DNA of 42,096 bases from Parachlorella kessleri (lineage: Eukaryota > Chlorophyta > Trebouxiophyceae > Chlorellales > Chlorellaceae). Below the pieces are notes generated by a model. The model saw only the letters and a list, made by a program, of their open reading frames with translations, was not told the DNA's origin and ran no database searches. Location: assembly GCA_001598975.1 (NCBI GenBank), contig BBXU01000670.1, positions 1 to 42,096 of the forward strand. Reading direction: 5' to 3'. Below, piece after piece: positions 22,034 to 33,000 of this stretch. The translations under genes were made by a program, and so were the position numbers. Each line of letters starts with the position of its first letter. Position 1 is the first letter of the stretch.

Positions 22034-24491
22034 TCATCCATTGCTCAGCCTGCGGCCTCCGCTTCGACCTGGCGACGGCGGCGGCGGCAGTGGTGGTGAC
22101 GGCAACCGCTTGCCACTGCCACCAGGCTGCTGCTCTTGTTGCTGCTGCTCCTGGTCCTCCATATTATGGTTGCTGCTGCGCTGCTGCTGGCTGCTCGCAC
22201 CACCGCCTGACCGGCGCTGCTTGCTCTGCTGCTGCTCTTGCTGCGGCTGCTGCTGCTGCTGCTGCTGGGGAGGTCCAGGCTGCCGGCCTCTCTCTCTCTG
22301 GTAGGCAGAGGGGTGGATCTTGAACCCAAAAACACGCGGCAGATAGGTCTCTGCTGGCTTGGGCGGCCGCATGGTGGGGTATGTCAACAAGAAGAGGTGG
22401 GGGAAGGTTGTGCCAAAATATGCACCTGCGGTAGGAATGAGGCCAGACAGTGTGTTTCTCAGCTCCATCCCATGTTCGTTGCTTTGTGTTTGGCATGGCA
22501 AGCCCTCCACGGCAGGCGTGCCAACGGACAGCCAAGTATTAAATGCGCCTCGTCGCCGCCTGCTGCCCTGTCTGGCTATCTGCAGGGAGCCCTTTAGCCT
22601 ATCTACAGTGAGCCCCCTTTAACCACCCGCCAGCTGATACCCTCATAACAAGTGGCCCAAAGTACTCCTTGGTAGACCTTAGCCCATCGAAACAGAAGCC
22701 CCACACGTCATGTCTGGCAACGCTCAGTGCAAATCCAAAACAACCCAGCACCCACCGTCCAGATTGCCATGGTACTTAGACCGTGGGTAGAACACGTCCT
22801 CACACTTGGGGCAGAACAGCTTTACTGTTGCCTGGCGTGGCACGTCACTGAGGCCCACCGGAAGGCAGGCCTGGCCATTACAAAAGACACGCGGGCAGCG
22901 CCCAAAGTCGCAGCCCTTAAACTTCTCCAGCATTGCATTCATGCCTGCACGGTACAGGGGTACTGCCAATGCGTTAGTGCCTGCTTTAGGCAGCAGTCTG
23001 CTCAGGCTCCAGGCTTGGGACCAGCAAGCGCCGCTCATGGCCATCATGCTGAAGAGCTGTGCAGTCACTTCCATAGCCACCAGCCCAAAAGAGGCACCTT
23101 TCTAGATGGGCACACCAAAACAACAGCCCCAAGACGCTGGCAAGTATCGCGTTCAAGTCCACAGGTGAACAATACCCCTCACGCCAAGCGCTGCACTAGC
23201 AACTGCGCTTAGCCGACAGTGACCCCCTGCTCCTCAGCGCCTACCTCTGGAGGTGAGCACGTATCTGGCGTGTATGAGACCGTAGAGCGCCTCTGCTGCC
23301 GTCTCCACCAGCTCCTGCTGTGCCTCTGTAAGAATCTCATTCTGCAGCGAGCACAGCAATAGACAAGAAAGGCTCGTGGTACAACCCAGGAAAGGCAGCC
23401 GGATAACTGCACTGCATGCAGCTTTTTTGCCACAGGGCCCAGGCAATTCAGTAATAGAAGTTGACAAGCTAGCCCAAGTCCAGACAACATCTGCTGGCTG
23501 CCCCGGCCTGGCAGCCCCGCTTGACGATCTACCATCGCTACCTACCACCTGCTACACTCGCATTTACTGCAGCTCACGTATAGTTGGTCAAGAGTCACCA
23601 AGAAGAAGCTTACACTCGGTGTCGAAACCTACACTACTTATAGTCTTGCACCGACGAGCGCCATGCTGATAGTCCACACCTGCAGGCTCTCACTATCTAG
23701 GATGAGGTCCAAAGCGTACTCGTAATATGGAACCTGCGAGCTGAGACCGCTGAGGTTGAAGTCGTCCTGCAGACAAGAAAGGAGCACAATCCCAGCTCAT
23801 CCGTGCACCATGTTACGTCGGCCCTCACAGCTGCTGCATTCCTGTCTGCCGCCATCAGCAACACGGGAATGGAAGGCGCACCACCAACCAGCTAAATTCT
23901 CATGGACGGCTGGCAACTCCGTGCCTCAGACATTGTTTGAACGCCTGCCACTCCCATTCATCTGTACACTGCCACAAGCCCAACTTGGTCAGCCCCAAAC
24001 CAGATGTTAAGATCAAAGCAGAGGTTAGGCTTCCCGCAGCCCTGAATAACGACCTGGCCGCAGTCTACCTGTATATACTCTTCCTCCACCTCTGCAAAGA
24101 ACTCATTGCCTTTGAGGCTGCAAAACCACGCTATCCAGGACCCCGCCTGCATCGCATCAGCTCAATTTCTGGCAAACGCTGGAGAAGCGCAACAGGCGCT
24201 TCACCCCTCAACATGCCGACTGACACTGCAACAGCGACAAAGCACTCACACAAGCTGCACTCCACAACTTTGGCAGCCCCTGCCCTGGCGCTCAGCCTGG
24301 CATTCCTTCCCACAGCCATCTGACCACAGCCTGTCCCCCAGATTCAGCAGCAGGTGAGCGCGACTCAGAACTCCCGCCAGTACCTCCTCCTCTGCTTCCT
24401 CCTCCTCCTCACTGCCGCTGCTGCCCTGGCTCGACTCGTCTCCCGACTCCGACACCAGCTCGTCCAGGTCGAACCCCTTGTCTTCACTCAT
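22034..24491 (-). CDS. CKB: Casein kinase II regulatory subunit beta with poly-Gln C-terminal extension
   Basis: Six exons, minus strand: 24491-24384, 24146-24069, 23766-23680, 23341-23245, 22944-22756, 22425-22034. All phases agree and give 316 residues. Family hallmarks are clear: an acidic N-terminus ([13 protein letters not shown]...); [50 protein letters not shown]; the zinc site C140, C145, C168 and C171, with the same 5-23-3 spacing as human CK2 beta; [14 protein letters not shown]; and PRVFGFKIH. It should dimerise through the zinc finger and tether CK2 alpha subunits in nucleus and cytoplasm. Residues from about 245 on form a Gln-rich and then Pro/Gly-rich tail absent from the human protein, encoded by CAG-type triplets. 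The gene is divergent from SmD3. Confidence 0.95.
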
Positions 24492-24994
24492 ATGCTGAGG
24501 CGCATCCCTTTCCTCACCTGCCATGCCCCGCAGGTGGGCTGCACAGACAACAGCAGCGGAGTGCTGATACCCAAGACTGCTTGCTTGGTCTGCTGGTTCT
24601 GGAGCCCAGTCGGCAACCACCCCAGGGCCTGCCTGCTCATGCACTTGCAAAGGCAAAAAGCACAATCTGGGGTAGGTGAAGCCCCAAAGGCCAGTAAACA
24701 GCCCAGCAGCGCACCTTTACACAGAGGTGAGGCCTCAGCTGCCGGCTTCACGGAAGTCTGAACAGGACAACAGAATTATGAAACCATCAAATAATTCCTC
24801 GCAGGCAATTCCTACCTCCCTGCTCTGCAACTGGCGGGATCCTGAAGTGCTGCGCCCTGAGAAAAGAAGCTTGACGTTCTTCAGCCCGGGGTATTATCTT
24901 ACTCTCAACCTGTTGCCCAATCTGATTGCTGTAGCGCCCACACCGTCGGCCATCAGTGCTTACATTTGCTCCGTCGTGATCGTAGCCTGGCAAG
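24492..24994. promoter_or_regulatory. Shared divergent promoter region of CK2 beta and SmD3
   Basis: 503 bp separate the two start codons, which point away from each other. The stretch must hold both 5' UTRs and core promoters. I see no clear TATA box. Open frames here are unsupported. Bidirectional regulation is inferred from geometry only. Confidence 0.4.
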
Positions 24995-25936
24995 ATGGCA
25001 GCCATGGCAGCAGCAGGTTCCCTAAAGGGAGTAGGTATTCCCATCAAGCTGCTGCACGAAGCAGAGGGACACACAGTCACGGTAAGTTGCTGCCCCTGTC
25101 ATGCACGCCCTGCGGGGCTTTCTGTAGGCACGGCAAGTGCACCCTGCTATATGGTAACGGTAGGTGAAGTCAGCATAAGGCAGGCCTGGTCGGAGGTTCA
25201 CTGTGAGGTATTACCCGGCTGCACTGTTGTTGCAGGTTGAGCTTAAGAGTGGGGAGATGTATCGAGGAGAGCTACATGAAGCAGAGGATAACTGGAACGT
25301 GCAGCTGTCCAATGTTACCGCAACTGGCAGGGTGAGCACGACCGGCTATGGGTGTGGTCAAGCAGTTGGCACCTCATGCCGCCCCCCGGGCGATGCATTG
25401 CAAAGGTGCTCAGTAAGCTGCATCTAGATATCGCTTTGGATTGAAGAACGGAGATGTATGCGTCTTGCAGGATGGGAAGATCTCACACGTAGAGCACATC
25501 TTCATACGTGGCAGCCGAGTGCGCTTTGTGGTGGTGCCAGACATGTTGAAAAACGCACCCATGTTCAAGCGGATAGACCCTAAAAACAAGATGAAGGTGA
25601 GGTTCCATGTTGGATGCGCCAAGATGAAATGCATGGCACTTCTTTCAGTATGGCACCTCTTTCGTCTGCATAGATGAACTGCATAATTGAGTACGGCTGA
25701 CTAAGAGGCGGCCCTGCGAGCAGATGGGCATGCGTGGCAGCTGGGAAGGCAGGCCCCAGCATGTGGAGGTGCTGTACCTGGGGGGGGGGGGGGTTGTTTG
25801 TAAACTGATGGTATACCTGTGGCTCACATGGTGGAGCAACAATGAGCGATTTTACATGCAGAACGTGCCGCTGGGCGTTGGTGGCCGCGGGCGGGCGGTT
25901 GCGGAGAAGGCAAAGGCCAGGGCAGGGCGCGTGTGA
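24995..25936 (+). CDS. SMD3: Small nuclear ribonucleoprotein SmD3
   Basis: Four phase-0 exons: 24995-25081, 25236-25331, 25471-25596, 25862-25936, giving 127 residues against 126 in human. The Sm1 motif spans GVGIPIKLLHEAEGHTVT, VELKSGEMYRGELHEAEDN and WNVQLSNVTATGR. Sm2 is IFIRGSRVRFVVVPDMLKNAP. The RNA-contact positions (EAEDNWN and IRGS) match SmD3. The tail GVGGRGRAVAEKAKARAGRV keeps only a little of the RG-rich C-terminus seen in animals. The product forms part of the heptameric Sm ring on U1, U2, U4 and U5 snRNAs. The start has a second Met at codon 4; the first is chosen. A TGTAA at 26142 is a plausible polyadenylation motif. Confidence 0.95.
25780..25793. repeat. Poly-G run (14 bases)
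   Basis: A pure G homopolymer lies in the last intron of SmD3, about 70 bases before the acceptor. Confidence 0.85.
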
Positions 25937-27042
25937 GCTGCCTCAGCCAGTGGGGCGTGCGTGATCAGCTGCAACCCAACCTCGTCCAGGGGGCTGGGTA
26001 GCCCCTCCCTTTCTCTGCTGCGGACCTACTGTCCCTCGTACCGCACAGCTGGCATGCCATCCAGCGGTGATAGCTTGTCATGGTCTATGGCTGATGGATA
26101 GGGAACCTGGGTGCAATGGGGCGTGCAGGTGCTGCATCAGGTGTAAGCATGGTGCTGTACCATAAAGGTTTGTCAATGCTGAGATGGTTGGTCATTGCTC
26201 ACTGGGCATTTAGTGGGAGGCAATCTGCCTGGGGGGTCGCGCGTCAGGGTGCAGCCTGACTGAAATCACGAGCTTGGGTTATGATGGTCTGAATTGTGCA
26301 TGCTGCGGGCAAGGAGTTGGTAAGACTTGCTGCATGCAGTCATGGCTTAGGGATTAATTAGCTTTGACTAGAGGCATTTACTCGTTGTCACACAGGTTTT
26401 ATGTTGCATTGAATTACCATTCTACGAGTCATCTCGAAGTCCTGTGTGCTAACGAGGCCCGCATTGGTGTGCAGCTGGGTGATTGCCTGTTACATGTCAT
26501 GCGGCAGTCATGCTACGGAGGCAACTTCCATATGAGCTGCAGTATCAAGCCCAGGAGGGCAGACACAATGTGCAACCAGCCTCAATCACAGCACTGATGA
26601 CCGTTCAGTATGACCAGTGCAGACACACGACTACGAACAACGGACCAGGCTGCCAGCGGACCAGGACAAGTAAGTGGAAGAATAAACAAGTAAGAGGCGC
26701 AACCGAAGTAGAGGTCCAGGTCCCGTCACTGCACTTCGTCCTCACTATCATTCTTGTCAGCGATGTCAGCCCCGGTGACCCTGCAGCCAGCCATGGCAGC
26801 ATACCATTTGGACTGGACAGGCAGTGCGTCGCAAGGTTCCACAACCTGAGCCCCGCTGCTCCATCTGCAACAGAAAAGTTCGGCAACCATGCACACTCCT
26901 CAGCCGCTCCTGGAGCTTAGGAGGTGTAGCAGGCTTCACTTGGCTGCAACAAGCAAAACAAAGCCAAGTAAAGCCCAGCTGACTCCACCACGTGTCACTT
27001 AATACCAGTGAAAGCCTGTAAAGGGAACATGCATAGCAGGGC
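25937..27042. other. Convergent intergenic region downstream of SmD3 and the coiled-coil gene
   Basis: It includes the SmD3 3' UTR (TGTAA at 26142). A strong minus-strand acceptor, TTGCTTGTTGCAG near 26944, is either a 3' UTR splice site of the coiled-coil gene or the start of an alternative last exon. No independent gene is supported. Confidence 0.45.
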
Positions 27043-30000
27043 TTACCACTGCCAGAAGGAGTAGCCGCCCTTCTTCTTGGGCTGCTGCTGCTCCTGCTGC
27101 TGCTGCTGCTGCCAAGCCTCCTGCGGTGGGTATGTTTGCCCATTCGCCCCTTCAGACGGCATGATCTCAGCTGCCTGCTGCTGCTGCTGCTGCCAGTCCT
27201 GAGCGCCCGCTTCCGGCAGCCAAGGGGCATGAGGCGCCAGGGTCAGCTGCTGCGCGGTTGTGACCTCTCCAGGAGCCTCTGGCTGCTCATGCCGCTGCTG
27301 CTGCTGCACAAAGTCACCTGCTATGCTAGGACCACTACCATCCCCAGGTGCAGGCCCTGCAGCTGCAATTGAGAGTACCTGTTGCTGCTGGCCCTCCTGC
27401 TGCTGTTGCTGTTGCTGTTGCCAGTAGGCTTCATCAGGCGCATAGCCCCCCACCCCACTGTACTGCTCCTGACCATGGAACTGCTCCTGCTGCGGACCAG
27501 CGTACTGCTGATACGGGTCCTGCTGCTGGTACTGCTCGTAGTACTGCTGGTACTGCAGCAGCTGCGCCTCCAACTCAGCGCTGCGCCCCGCCTGCGCCTC
27601 CAGCGCCTGTTGCAGCCTCTCCACCTATAGGAGCGCGGGAAAGGTCCTCCAATTACGAGCAAGTGAGCTGCCCCTATCAGACCTGCCAGCCCACCCACAC
27701 ACACTACGCCTCCCCGAAATAGCAGGCTCCTGCGGGGATGCCCACTCAACCAAGGGCATCATATCCACTTCCAGTGGCACACCAGTGTTCCCTACGCACA
27801 GTTATACCTCCACAGCACTGCCACCTTCTACTCCAGGTCCTGCAGCTTCATTTCCCAACCGATCCCCACTCCTAGACTGAGCTCACAGTCAGTACCTTGC
27901 AAAAAAACTGCTGGCCAGCCAGTGGTCACAAGCAGGCAAGCGCCTCACCTCCTCTGCCAGGGCCAGCAGCTGCGGCGCCTCCTCAGACACGAGTCACGCC
28001 TAAACTAGCTCACACGGTCATATATTTGCAATGTGCTCCTGACCAGCCAATGTGACGACCAAAGTGCCTCACCTCCTCTGCCAGTGCGAGCAGCTGCAGC
28101 TCCTCCTCCGACACCTGCTCCCCGCTGGGCAGCTCCCACACCTGCCGCCCGCTGCCGTCACCCTCCCCGCCGCCCAGCAGCCTCGCACCCCGCCCCTCCG
28201 CCTGCAAGCCGCCCTCCCCGCTCCCTCCCTCCCCTGCTGCCGCCGCCGACTGTGGGCCCAAGGCGGCCTGCTCCTGCAGCTGCTGCACCGCCGAGCGCAG
28301 CCCTGCCAGCTCGCCTGTCTGGCGGTTTAGCCTGTCGGCCAGCTCGGTGTTCTCGTCAAGCAGCTTCCCCAGGGTGGCGCCGGCGGCCTCACACTGGGCT
28401 CTGCACACAGGGCAAGCACCCAGGGGTGGTGCAAGGGTGGCCCAGTACAGCCATACCTAGGCGCGCGAGAATGCCAGGCGAGAACACACGTGAGCCTCTG
28501 GCAAGTGAGCGACCCTCACAGTCAGATCCCATCTGCCCGCCCAGTCCGTCTCCTTGCAGATTGCACTGGTGCCAGGGCGACTCATTATGCAGTACGAACT
28601 CCGCATAGCAATCCAACGTGTGGTACGCAGGTAGCAATAGCCACCCCCTTCACCAGCCCTAGCGCACAGGACACAGGAGTTAAGCTGCCCCTGAACAATA
28701 ATCATGAATGGCATCATATGATATTTGCCTTAGCCCACCTAAGGTCAAGTGCCACGGCTTCGGCTGCTGCTGCCCGCTCTTCGGCTGCCCTCGCCGCCAG
28801 CCGTAGCTGCTCCTCTGTGGCGTGCTCACGCTGCGCCTGCTGGGCTGTTGCCGCCTGTTGCACGCGGGTGGCTGCACACACACATGCCGATGACGGAGCA
28901 TAGAATCGCGGCCGGTCTTGCGGGGCTCAGACATGCACAAGTGGCTCCTAAGCTTATGCACAGGGCACACAGTCCTCCACCGTTTTGCCTCCCGACTCAA
29001 TAAGGTCATACCGCAGCCGCGGCATGCCCAATACGCGTCAGGCGCAGCGGAGGGTGTAAAAAAGTACATGTCACAACTGCGTAGGGCAGTACCTTGTTCT
29101 AGCGCTTGCCGCAGCTGTTGCGCCGTCAACTGCTCCTGCTGGAGCTGAGACCCCGCAGCACCCAGCTGGCGCTCCAAGTCCCCCACCCTGCACGCACACC
29201 CCACACAGCCCCATGGTCAAGAGACCCTCCCCTTCAGACGCCTAGGGGTCTAGAAAAGGGTCTGCAGCTGCACGCCAGGAGATTGGTGGGCAGCTGCATC
29301 CCTGGCACAAGTGCGCAACCCCTGGTGCGGACCTTCTCTTCAACCGGTCCGGCTGCACGCACAAGGCTCAACGCGGAGACCACCAGCAGAGCTGTGAGTG
29401 CAACAAGCACAGGAGGGCCCCTTTGGAGCAGCGCTGTCCACCGGGCTGCACCCCCAAGCCTTACTCACAAGTGCGGGTGGGGTTCTGCAATGTGTGCATG
29501 ACACAGCCACGCGCAGCCCTCTTCCAGCCCCGCCCCCCTACCCACCCCCAGGGGTAAGTTCCCAGCCCAACCAACCAACCAACCTGTGGTTGGCCTCTTG
29601 CAGCTCCTGGACCAGGCTGCGCCCCTCATCTGCCGCCCGCTGGTTCTCCACCAGCTGGCGCTCCAGAGCCTGCAGAATGCAGGAAGCGCGCAGGGAGGCA
29701 CAGCAACCACATGACACTTGCATACCTGTGCTTGGTACCGCTGCTCCTGACCTGTCGGGCATGTCGGAGTGTGCCGTACGCAAGCATGCCCCTTGGGTCC
29801 CGGTAAGCCCCACCTTGGCCTTAATGGTGACATGGCAAGGCCGGCGCTCATCTGAATAGGCCACGGCCAAGACCCGGCAGCGCGCCACAGCCCCAGCCTA
29901 CACACGCGATGGGCCCCTTGTGCACTCCACGAGGAAACAGCAGGGGTAAAAAGCCCCCTGCATCCGCCCTCCAGCTGGCGTACCTGCAGGGCCCGCCGCT

Positions 30001-33000
30001 CTTTCTCCAACGCCATCTCTGCCTTCTCCAGCCGCTGCCGCAGCGCACCAGGGTCGTCTGTGCGCGAACCCCTGCGCCCAGGGAACCCACGCCCAGCTTG
30101 CAGATCACACCCACGGAATTCTGGCCGAAGAGTCAGCGGTAGAGTGGGCCGGCGAAACTATGACATACCAGACAGGTGACGCGTTCAATCCCGGATAAGG
30201 AGACAATTAAGGGCTGTACAAGGACCAGGGACCTCACTGCCCCTGAGCAGGCAGCCAAATAAATAAATAAACAAATAAATACGCCCAGGCCTCAAGGACA
30301 CAGCCGTAGCCGTGCCTTGAGTGGTGAGCAGGCAGCCACAGGCAACCGCCCAGTGGCGGTGTCGCCTGGTGCAGCACTGCGCCAGCAACGACAGCCGCAG
30401 CAACACCTGCAGCGCAGCCAGCCACCCACCCACCACACACGCATGCAGGCACCCAGTGCCTGCCCGTGGCTTGGGCTAGCCACCAAGCCATTCCTATGCA
30501 GTGCATGCCATAGCATGCCAGCCAGCGAGCCACCCAGCCAGCGAACCACCGACCCCCACTCACCCTTGCCTGGGAGTGGCCTGTGCCAGCTGCTGCATCG
30601 CCTCCAGCTCAGCCTCCAGCCTGGCGGAGTGCGCCTTGAGGGGCGCCAGGTCAGCCAGCGCGGCGGACTGCGCGTGGCGGGCGGCTGCCAGCTGGGCTCG
30701 CAGGGAGTCGGCCTCTGCTGAGAGCGCGCCGGCGGCGGCGGCGGCCTCGGCGGCGCGGCGCTCGGCGCTGCTGAGGACGTCCTGCGCGTGAGGGGGGCGG
30801 GGTTGCGGAGGAGGGACGGTGAGGGAATGCTAGGTGGTTGGAGGCTGGTGAGCCTCAGTGCAGACTGAGGTCGGCACCACTGCCAGCGCTAGCAAGACCT
30901 GGCACTCCCATGCTGGCTGCCACATCATGCACTACCTGAGGCAGAAAGCTGACAAGAAACGCGACCAGCAGGGAAGAAGCGGCTGCCTCGCTGCCCACCT
31001 GCAGTGAGGCCACCTGGGAGGCGTGCTGCTGCTCCAGCACCGCCAGCTGCTGCTGCGCCTGGTGGCCGCTCCGAGCCTGCGCCTCGGCCGCAGCGCGCTG
31101 GGCATGCTGCGCTTCAACAACGCTTTCATGTAGCTGGCCCTCCAGCTCGGCGCAGCGCGCCCGCAGCGTCTCGGCCTGCCGTCGCTCCAGCTGCAAGGCC
31201 TGCACTCTAGGAGAACCTTGGATATTGCTAGGCTCACCGCGCTACATGACATCAGCCATCCAGACATGGAGAAAGCTGTTCACCTTCCTAAGCGGCCATC
31301 GCACACACCATCATGTCTTGCTGCTCCTGCGGCTGTTTACCACACCTGTTCATGCCTAGTAGCATCCTCCTGCGCTTTAGTTAGGGCCTGCTGGGCAGAA
31401 TGGGTCTCCGCCAGCTGCTGTGCCTGCTGCGCCTTGACCTCTGCTAGCTCAGCGTGGGCTTTTGCCAACTCAGCGCCAAACTGCGCCAGCTCAGCATGGG
31501 CTTGCTCCAGCTCGGCGCTTGCATTGCTGCCTCCCGCCACTGCCACCTCGCCTTCCGTGCTATGCTGCGCAGAGTGCGGCTGCTGTGCCTGCTGGCCGCT
31601 CCGGGCAGCCCAAGCTGCCTGCTGCTCTGACATGGCCAGCAGCTGCGCCTCCAGCTCGGCGCAGCGTGCCTGCCAGGCTGCCAGATCAGCTGACAGCTGC
31701 TCAAGCTGCTGTGCCGCAGCGGCAGGGCTGGCCGTACAGCCTGCCTGCTGGTCCCCTGCCCACCCATGCTGCTGTGCTTGGGCCAGTTGCTCCTGAGCTA
31801 GGGCCAACTCCTGCTGGGCCTGCACTTAGAGCAAGGGACCCAGAGGAAGCTCATTCAGTGATATGCTCATGATGCGCAATGGACACACCCACGACCATGC
31901 AACACACCACGGATATGTGATTCATCGCATTCCACTGCAACCAGGACTACCGCGAGATGCTTTACCCGGGTAAGAGGAAAGGCATGCTTAGGTCAGACCG
32001 CACAGCCCGTGGCCTGCTCATTAGAACAGCAGCCTTTTGGGGGAACCAAACCCGGATATGCCAACCTGTATATCTACGTTCTGACACAGCTAGGTGCCAG
32101 CCAGCCCCTTATATGTGGATGTAGGAGTGCAAACTACAAGCCCTCTTCCACCAATTTGGAGGTCATGAGCTCCTCCTGTCTGTCTGCTACACCCCCGGAA
32201 ATTCCCGACTCTGTCATGTACACAGATATGTAGGGTATTTAGTATTGCGATACCTGCACTTGCAGCACAAGTGTCTGACAGCACTCTGAACCACTCTCCT
32301 GCCTCCCCTGTCATACCCTAGCCTGCCGAAGAGCATCCACTGTCCTACCTGCTGCGCCGCCGCCTCCCACAACTGCGAGTGCTCCACCCACGCCTGCTGC
32401 CCCGCCTGCGCCTCCGCCAGCGCTGCCTGCGCCTCTGCCAGCTGGCGCTCTGCCTCCTCCAGCCTCTGCTGCCCCTGCTGTGCCTGCTCTGCAGACCAGG
32501 TCGCCTCTCCTGCTGCCGACCCCGCTGCGCCTGCTGCCTCTGTGCCTGCCACAGCTGCTTGCAGCATGACCAGCTCTCCCACCATGGCTGCCTTCTCTCG
32601 CTGCAGCTGCTGACGGTCGGCGTCCACTTTGTCCACTACCTTGCCCAGCCGCACGCACTCCTGCACCGCACAAGCTGCCACTACTCTGCACCTACCAAAC
32701 TTGCAGGCAGGCAGGATCCACGATTGTGCCGTAGGGAGTAAATATCAGCAGGCCAGCAAGCGAAGACACCATTCGGAATCAGCCACCAACAATAGTGTCC
32801 AACAGTCCTATGATGTAGGCCAAAATGGAGAGCGGTGGCTCAGCGTTCCACTTCATTGAAAGCATGACCGCCATCCCCAGCAGTACCAAGCCTCCCAGCC
32901 CAGGGCCACCCCCGATAGCCAATAACTAGGCTGGATGGACACATGGGCACGACGCCTGCTGTAGCCCCTATACACCCTGCTGGCTGTTGCTGGCAGTGCC

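Noticed and set aside
21756..22304. Cys/Leu-rich plus-strand frame over 22.1-22.3 kb
   Set aside because: It is the antisense of the CAG-encoded poly-Gln tail of CK2 beta. Its Cys and Leu runs come from GCTGCTGCT-type triplets.
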